A stretch of 64,000 nucleotides of DNA from Huintestinicola sp050874005 (GTDB lineage: Bacteria; Bacillota; Clostridia; Oscillospirales; Ruminococcaceae): assembly GCF_050874005.1 (NCBI RefSeq), contig NZ_JBNMJV010000009.1, positions 1-64,000 on the forward strand, written 5' to 3'. A model generated the notes under the pieces. It worked only from the letters and a program-made list of their open reading frames with translations, made no database searches and had not been told where the DNA came from. Within the stretch, counting starts at the first letter, position 1, and each line of letters begins with the position of its first letter. Shown here one piece after another: positions 58,814 through 64,000 of the stretch. The translations under genes and the position numbers were made by a program.

Positions 58814-60172
58814 ATGGAAAAATATGAAGCTGCTGTGCTTGTAAAGCACAGAGCATTTGTGCAGCTTAAAACTGCACTCCAGGAAATGATGCCTGCGGAC
58901 ATCGCTCAGCTTCTCAGCGAGCTTATCGAGGAGCAGGACGAATTCGGTGAAAAGGAATTCACCCTTATCTTCCGTGTGCTCCCTAAGGAGCTTGCTGCGG
59001 AAGCCTTCACCTATATGGACAGCGACCTGCAGATGGTGCTGATAAACGCCATCTCCGACCGTGAGCTTCGTGCTGTCCTTGACGAGCTTTTCCTTGACGA
59101 TACAGTTGATATCATTGAGGAAATGCCCGCTAACGTGGTATCACGAATACTGAAAGCCACCGACCCCGACAAGCGCAAGCAGATAAACGAACTGCTCAAT
59201 TACCCCGAGGACAGCGCAGGAAGCATTATGACAACGGAATTTGTCTACTTCCGCAAGGAGGATTCCGTCAGAGAAGCCTTTGAGCGCATACGCAGCGTCG
59301 GAGTCGTGAAGGAGACCGTTTATACCTGCTATGTTACCGATAACCGCCGCCTTGTGGGACGTGTCTCCCTTCTCGACCTTGTGGTGGCAGACGAGGACGC
59401 TGTTATCGAGGATATTATGGATTCCACGGTAGTAAGCGTATATACCCACGATGACCAGGAAGCTGTTGCAAATCTCCTTGCAAAGCACGGTCTTGCAGCT
59501 ATCCCCGTTGTGGACAAGGAAAACCGTATTGTGGGAATTATAACATTCGACGATGTAATGGACGTCATCAGAGAGGAAAACGCTGAGGATATGGCAATGA
59601 TGAGCGCCGTTATGCCCAGCGAGGAAAGCTATTTCAAAACAAGCGTATGGAAACACGCACGAAGCAGAATCGTATGGCTTCTGGTGCTTATGCTCTCGGC
59701 TACCCTTACAGGTGCGATAACAAACCATTTCGAGGCTCAGATAGCAGCCATTCCCCTGCTGGTATCCTTTATGCCTATGCTTACGGGTACGGGCGGAAAC
59801 TGCGGCTCCCAGTCCTCAACTATGGTAATTCAGGGTATGGCAATGGACGAGATACGCCTGAAGGATTTCTTCAAGGTGGTTTTCAAGGAATTCCGCATCG
59901 CCATCATATGCAGCATAATCCTTTCGGCGGTGAATTTCGGCAGGATAGTTCTTTTCTATCACGATGTGAAGATAGCCGCTGTAGTATCGGTCACTCTTGT
60001 GGGCACGGTCATACTTTCAAAGCTTTTAGGCTGTATGCTCCCAATGCTTGCAAAGAAGATACACATTGACCCTGCAATTATGTCTGCTCCCCTGCTCAGC
60101 ACCCTTGTGGACAGCTGTTCCACACTTTTGTATTTTACAATTGCCCTTCACGTTCTTGATTTTCCCGCTTAA
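58814..60172 (+). CDS. mgtE: Magnesium transporter MgtE
   Basis: 452 residues: MgtE_N helical domain (about 25-130), paired CBS domains (about 135-255; VGRVSLLDLVVAD, IVGIITFDDVMDV) and a five-helix membrane domain with LTGTGGNCGSQSSTMVIQG near residue 325, the ion-pore signature. It imports Mg2+ and is gated by cytosolic Mg2+ through the N/CBS domains. Monocistronic after a structured leader; pyk follows 55 bp on. Confidence 0.95.
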   Translation: MEKYEAAVLVKHRAFVQLKTALQEMMPADIAQLLSELIEEQDEFGEKEFTLIFRVLPKELAAEAFTYMDSDLQMVLINAISDRELRAVLDELFLDDTVDIIEEMPANVVSRILKATDPDKRKQINELLNYPEDSAGSIMTTEFVYFRKEDSVREAFERIRSVGVVKETVYTCYVTDNRRLVGRVSLLDLVVADEDAVIEDIMDSTVVSVYTHDDQEAVANLLAKHGLAAIPVVDKENRIVGIITFDDVMDVIREENAEDMAMMSAVMPSEESYFKTSVWKHARSRIVWLLVLMLSATLTGAITNHFEAQIAAIPLLVSFMPMLTGTGGNCGSQSSTMVIQGMAMDEIRLKDFFKVVFKEFRIAIICSIILSAVNFGRIVLFYHDVKIAAVVSVTLVGTVILSKLLGCMLPMLAKKIHIDPAIMSAPLLSTLVDSCSTLLYFTIALHVLDFPA

Positions 60173-60227
60173 ACGGGGAATGATATAAATATGCGGTCCG
60201 GAAAGCCGCTTTGATTGGAGAGATTTT

Positions 60228-61670
60228 ATGAGAAAAACAAAGATAGTGTGCACTATGGGTCCTGCCACCGACAATGACGATATTCTGAGAGATATGATGC
60301 TCTCGGGAATGAATGTTGCCAGGTTCAATTTTTCCCACGGTGATTATGCCACTCACGAAAGACGTTATGAACAGCTCTGCCGCATAAGAGAGGAGCTTGG
60401 AATGCCTATCGCCGCTCTGCTCGATACAAAAGGTCCCGAGATACGTCTCGGAAAATTTGCGGACAAGACCCCCGTTACTCTCTGCGACGGAGACAAATTT
60501 ATACTCACCACCGAGGAAAGGGTCTGCGACAAGGAAATTGCCTCTATCAGCTTCAAGGGTCTGCCCGACGATGTAAAGCAAGGCACGGCAATTCTTATAA
60601 ACGACGGCGCCGTAGAACTTAAAGTCGAAAGCGTCAGCGGAAACGAGATACACACCGTTGTAGTTCACGGCGGAGAGATCTCCGACAACAAGGGCATAAA
60701 CGTCCCCGGAGTGGAGCTTTCAATGCCTTACCTTTCCGAAAGAGATATGAACGACCTTGAGTTCGGCGCAAAGATTGGCTTTGACTTTATCGCCGCTTCA
60801 TTTGTCAGAACTGCTGCAGATGTGGCATATCTGAAGAAATTCATCAAAAGCCTTGGCTGGAGCACCCCGAGGATAATCGCAAAGATCGAGAATATGGACG
60901 GCGTCAAAAACATTGACGAGATACTTGAGGTCGCTGACGGCATTATGGTGGCAAGAGGCGATATGGGCGTTGAGATTCCCTTTGAACAGATACCCGCAAT
61001 TCAGAAAGATCTTATCAGAAAGGGCTATAACGCAGGCAAGCAGGTCATTACCGCAACTCAGATGCTTGAGTCTATGATAACACATATCCGTCCCACCCGT
61101 GCGGAGATAACCGACGTGGCAAACGCAATTTACGACGGCACATCTGCAATTATGCTCAGCGGCGAGACTGCGGCAGGCAAGCACCCTGTTGAAGCAGTCC
61201 GCACAATGGCGCTCATTGCCGAGACCACCGAAAATGATATCAACTATGTTAACCGTCTCAGAGTACGTGCGGAGGACAAGGGCAAGGATATCACCAATGC
61301 GATCTCCCACGCTGCCTGCACTACTGCCCACGACCTTGGTGCAAAAGCTATCGTTACCGTTACCAAAACAGGCGGAACGGCAAAAATGCTGTCGAAATTC
61401 CGTCCTGCCTGCCCTATCATCGGCTGCACTCCAAGCGAAATAGTCTGCCGTCAGATGAATCTGTCCTGGGGCGTTACTCCCCTTATGATGGACGAAAAAT
61501 CCAGCACCGATGAGCTGCTTGACGGAGCTATCGACGCAGCAGTCAGCCACGGACTTCTTGAAAAGGGCGACGTTACCGTTATCACCGCAGGCATACCTCT
61601 CGGAGTTGCGGGCAACACCAATATGCTCAAGGTAACTGTTGTGGGCAAGGAATCGGAAACACATATCTGA
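60228..61670 (+). CDS. pyk: Pyruvate kinase
   Basis: 480 residues. KIVCTMGPATDN at the start; the catalytic signature IIAKIENMDGVKNIDEI with its Lys near residue 220; MVARGDMGVEIPFEQIP; SGETAAGKHPVEAV. It converts phosphoenolpyruvate and ADP to pyruvate and ATP. It lacks the extra PEP-utiliser C-terminal domain of Bacillus-type enzymes. SD GGAGAG precedes the ATG. The cyclophilin gene follows at 24 bp. Confidence 0.96.
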   Translation: MRKTKIVCTMGPATDNDDILRDMMLSGMNVARFNFSHGDYATHERRYEQLCRIREELGMPIAALLDTKGPEIRLGKFADKTPVTLCDGDKFILTTEERVCDKEIASISFKGLPDDVKQGTAILINDGAVELKVESVSGNEIHTVVVHGGEISDNKGINVPGVELSMPYLSERDMNDLEFGAKIGFDFIAASFVRTAADVAYLKKFIKSLGWSTPRIIAKIENMDGVKNIDEILEVADGIMVARGDMGVEIPFEQIPAIQKDLIRKGYNAGKQVITATQMLESMITHIRPTRAEITDVANAIYDGTSAIMLSGETAAGKHPVEAVRTMALIAETTENDINYVNRLRVRAEDKGKDITNAISHAACTTAHDLGAKAIVTVTKTGGTAKMLSKFRPACPIIGCTPSEIVCRQMNLSWGVTPLMMDEKSSTDELLDGAIDAAVSHGLLEKGDVTVITAGIPLGVAGNTNMLKVTVVGKESETHI

Positions 61671-61693
61671 TATATCGAAAGGAAAAGTGAAAA

Positions 61694-62485
61694 ATGAAAA
61701 TAAAGAATATTAAAAATCTTGCCGCTCTTGCGGTATCTGCAGTAATGCTCTGTGCCTGCGGAGGGCAAACAGAAAATACTGCTTCGGACACCGAGCAGAC
61801 AAGCGCTGCGAATACAACTGTAACAAACGCAGAGGAAGGTCCTCTCTACAACTTTGAAATGCCCGAGGTCGGTGAGAAAATTGCTGTTATCACCGTCAAG
61901 GACTTCGGCGAGATAAAGATAAAGCTGTTCCCCGAGCAGGCTCAGAAGGGCGTTGAGAACTTTGTTGGCCTTGCGGAGATGAACTATTACGACGAACTTA
62001 TTTTCCACCGTATCATTTCCCACTTTATGAATCAGGGCGGCGACCCCACAGGAACGGGAACAGGCGGCAAATCTATCTGGGGAGACAAGTTTGACGGCGG
62101 AATACCCGAGGGACTTTATCATTTCAGCGGAGCCGTAGCATATGCAAACTCAGGCTCCACCGCCACAAACGGCAGTCAGTTCTACATCGTAAACACCGAC
62201 CCCGGCGAATTTGAGCTTGGCGGAACATATCTTGAGGATGGTTCCATATACAAATATCAGACCTTTGAGGAAGCAGGTTTTACTCACCCCAAGAACGTTC
62301 AGGAAATGTATAAGGAAAAGGGCGGCACTCCTTTCCTTGACGGAAGCTACACCGTTTTCGGACAGGTTTTCGAGGGTATGGACGTGGTAAGAGCTATGGG
62401 ACAGGTGGAGACCGATGAAAACGACAAGCCTCTTACTCAGGTTCAGATGGAGTCTGTAAGAATAGTTGAGTACACGGGAGAATAA
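61694..62485 (+). CDS. Cyclophilin-type peptidyl-prolyl isomerase, lipoprotein
   Basis: 263 residues: signal peptide with lipobox LCAC (Cys 20), a short Thr/Ser/Asp-rich linker, then a cyclophilin domain. Catalytic segments: FHRIISHFMNQGGDPTGTGTGG (Arg of FHRI), GAVAYANSG, NGSQFYIV and FGQVFEGMDVV. It catalyses prolyl isomerisation in secreted proteins at the membrane surface. SD GAAAGGA. Likely co-transcribed with pyk. Confidence 0.92.
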   Translation: MKIKNIKNLAALAVSAVMLCACGGQTENTASDTEQTSAANTTVTNAEEGPLYNFEMPEVGEKIAVITVKDFGEIKIKLFPEQAQKGVENFVGLAEMNYYDELIFHRIISHFMNQGGDPTGTGTGGKSIWGDKFDGGIPEGLYHFSGAVAYANSGSTATNGSQFYIVNTDPGEFELGGTYLEDGSIYKYQTFEEAGFTHPKNVQEMYKEKGGTPFLDGSYTVFGQVFEGMDVVRAMGQVETDENDKPLTQVQMESVRIVEYTGE

Positions 62486-62536
62486 AATTTATGCTGTGGG
62501 GACTTTCTCACAGCAAATACATAGGGGGAATACATA

Positions 62537-62881
62537 ATGAAGCTTTGCCCTAACTGTCACCGTTTAAGCAAGGACGATGATTTCTGCTCATACTGCGGCA
62601 GCGCAGTTTATGAGGACAACACAGATTATTCCATTGACTGCTCTCAGATAAAGGGTCACACCCACGAAAAGCAGACCTTCTCGGAGAATACCGCTTATCC
62701 CCGACAGAACAGCAGCTACAACAGAAGTACAACCAACACTTCGCCCGAGGCAAAGAAAAAGGGCAAGGGCTGCCTTAATCTGATAATAATTATTATTGTC
62801 ATAAATGTTCTTGCAGATATGCTCTTCGGGGGAATTTCGGAGCTGTTTGAATTTCTGGAAAATATTCTGAACGAGATATAA
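62537..62881 (+). CDS. Zinc-ribbon membrane protein
   Basis: 114 residues. N-terminal zinc ribbon (CPNCHRLSKDDDFCSYCG, two CxxC pairs), a Ser/Thr/Asn-rich linker, then one membrane segment near 80-97 (LNLIIIIIVINVLADMLFG). SD AGGGGGAA is upstream. Common, uncharacterised architecture of Firmicutes; no specific role can be assigned. The carrier-like gene follows at 5 bp. Confidence 0.78.
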   Translation: MKLCPNCHRLSKDDDFCSYCGSAVYEDNTDYSIDCSQIKGHTHEKQTFSENTAYPRQNSSYNRSTTNTSPEAKKKGKGCLNLIIIIIVINVLADMLFGGISELFEFLENILNEI

Positions 62882-62886
62882 AAGAT

Positions 62887-63114
62887 ATGGAACTGATATC
62901 AATGGAAGAGCTTCTTGCGCTCCTGCGTGAGATATGCGGCGAGGAAAGCATTGCCGCAGATACCGAGCTTATGGAAAGCGGTCTGCTGGACTCCTATGCA
63001 TTTATAAATCTGCTCAGTGAGCTTGATATGAGGGCGATATCCATAGAGCCCACACGTGTGGGAACGGAAAATTTCACCTCGGCGGAGAGAATATATTTGC
63101 TCTGCCATAAATAA
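62887..63114 (+). CDS. Acyl/D-alanyl carrier protein-like small protein
   Basis: 75 residues. ESGLLDSYAFINLLSEL matches the phosphopantetheine attachment region of acyl carrier and DltC-like proteins, with Ser of LLDS as the likely attachment residue (usually DSL, here DSY). Acidic and helical, as expected. No adenylating enzyme, transferase or other dlt gene is nearby. The start could also be the ATG at 62902. Last gene before a terminator. Confidence 0.7.
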   Translation: MELISMEELLALLREICGEESIAADTELMESGLLDSYAFINLLSELDMRAISIEPTRVGTENFTSAERIYLLCHK

Positions 63115-63129
63115 GCTTTAACAAAAATT

Positions 63130-63165
63130 GCCTTCGCTGTGCTTTAGTGCGGCGAAGGCTTTTTT
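63130..63165 (+). terminator. Terminator after the carrier-like gene
   Basis: GCCTTCGC / GCGAAGGC stem (63130-63137, 63152-63159) followed by TTTTTT. Confidence 0.8.
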
Positions 63166-63170
63166 ACTCC

Positions 63171-63210
63171 AAAAAAATGCCCCCTCTCCGATTTTTTTCG
63201 GGGACGGGGC
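63171..63210 (-). terminator. Terminator of the right-edge surface protein gene
   Basis: CCCC-TCTCCGA pairs with TCGGGGA-GGGG (63181-63210, one mismatch and one wobble). On the minus strand it runs into ATTTTTTT. Confidence 0.75.
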
Positions 63211-63248
63211 GGTTCTTCTTTTTTTCAGATTTACAAACTCAGAAATAA

Positions 63249-64000
63249 TCAGAAAACATATACCCTGATAGTGATTATGATTTCACCTTCAGCAAGTTCA
63301 TCTGCAAGCTCATAGACTTTGGTATTTGAATCAATAACAACTGAACCAAAATCTCTATATACATCATCTTCAGCATAAGCATACCCACCACTTGCAGCAT
63401 AAAGATCCATGACCGTATCAGTATATATACCGCTGGTGGTTATAGTCGGATCGGATGTATTGCCTTCAAAGTTGAATATTATGCTGTACTGTATCGGTGT
63501 TTCCGTTGACGTAAGTGTAACCGGTTCGTCAAATGTAGTGTACTCATTCACTTCTGTGCCGTTATTACTCCAGATGAGGGTGTGATATTGTGAAGCACCA
63601 TTATTAGGAAGTGATTCTCCAACATCATTGAGACAGCCGCCCAGTGGGAGATTAACCGTTTCGGAAGGAAGAGAACTAAATTCAAATGTGACTGTAATGG
63701 CTGCATACACCGTCATATCTTCTGTGCAGGTCAGCGAAGAATCAATGGGTGTGACCCTGTCACTTCCTGCCCAGTAACAGCCTGTGGGAAGGGTGCGAAG
63801 AGAATTAAGAGTATCAAGGAGATTGCCGCTCTTGCGAACATTTTCGGTGTGTGATATACCGTTTTCGTCATACCAGGTGAGAGTGGATACTTCAATAACG
63901 GCAACTACCTTGATGGTCGAGGTTTCGTCAAAGCCGAATTCGTCAACGAGTGAAGCCACATTCTCATATTCACCCACTGTCCTTGAGCTTGAACCGTCCA
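63249..64000 (-). CDS. C-terminal part of a large extracellular repeat protein
   Basis: About 250 residues in frame to the window edge, so the gene starts outside. The frame continues past the GTG at 63977 without a stop. The sequence is acidic, Thr/Ser/Asn-rich and beta-structured, with repeated units resembling bacterial Ig-like or InlB-type repeats (LTWYDENGISHTENVRKSG; TVYAAITVTFEFSS; HTLIWSNNGTEVNEY). No sortase motif or anchor is seen at the C-terminus, which ends TIRVYVF. Probably secreted or part of a surface complex. Confidence 0.65.
   Translation of the reverse strand, partial: DGSSSRTVGEYENVASLVDEFGFDETSTIKVVAVIEVSTLTWYDENGISHTENVRKSGNLLDTLNSLRTLPTGCYWAGSDRVTPIDSSLTCTEDMTVYAAITVTFEFSSLPSETVNLPLGGCLNDVGESLPNNGASQYHTLIWSNNGTEVNEYTTFDEPVTLTSTETPIQYSIIFNFEGNTSDPTITTSGIYTDTVMDLYAASGGYAYAEDDVYRDFGSVVIDSNTKVYELADELAEGEIIITIRVYVF

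Noticed and set aside
60798..61664. 288-codon frame opposite pyk
   Set aside because: Shadow of the pyruvate kinase gene; no SD and composition follows the complementary strand.

Overview
The window looks like a chromosome segment of a spore-forming, anaerobic, fibre-degrading Gram-positive bacterium of the Ruminococcus / Oscillospiraceae type. This rests on Clostridia-type sporulation and germination genes (a cwlD-like amidase, gerKA-gerKB-gerKC, an alpha/beta small acid-soluble spore protein), a lipid-anchored GH5 cellulase, AGGAGG-type ribosome binding sites, and sigma-A promoters that often match TTGACA-N17-TATAAT exactly. No species is claimed.

Layout. 0-20 kb is mostly core: the end of an IS5-like element, a cell-wall amidase, glutamate dehydrogenase (gdhA), two RNA methyltransferases (trmN6-rsmI), the GH5 lipoprotein, a rightward run that includes proline synthesis (proB-proA) and a WalJ-like hydrolase, the gerK operon, a fructokinase, an apbE / NusG-domain-II / Gx-transporter operon, and a LacI regulator. 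At 20.8-21.3 kb lies a two-gene operon for 27- and 23-residue Cys-rich peptides, followed by a spore protein gene. 21.7-32 kb is accessory: two HipA-like kinases bracket a VWA protein, a macro-domain/HTH fusion, a DUF4143-type ATPase, TerD and AIM24 proteins, a HEPN-MNT pair and acylphosphatase. 32-39 kb is mobile and decaying: a cassette of small ORFs, a broken acylphosphatase copy joined to IS256-like and IS5-like remnants, a truncated DndD-like ATPase, a short MobA/MobL relaxase and a large serine recombinase.

39-64 kb returns to core genes: a sensor diguanylate cyclase, an M14 carboxypeptidase, a double GNAT, a MATE pump, a complete arginine-to-spermidine operon (speD, speA-like, speE, speB), a ClC channel, a nitroreductase, a NUDIX hydrolase, prfB, glmS, tRNA-Leu(GAG), an HD-GYP response regulator, mgtE behind a structured leader, pyruvate kinase, a cyclophilin lipoprotein and a lone carrier-protein-like gene. 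The right edge holds the C-terminus of a large surface-type protein.

The observations most worth following are: (1) a 15-codon, UGA-terminated leader ORF inside a three-way-junction RNA directly in front of an unframeshifted prfB, which suggests RF2 autoregulation by a different route; (2) the paired Cys-rich micropeptide operon; (3) the mgtE leader, which can mask its own Shine-Dalgarno sequence; (4) the stress/defence-like island between two solitary HipA-like kinases; and (5) the readable sequence of nested mobile-element insertions near 34 kb. Functions are inferred by reading sequence motifs; no database search was run.
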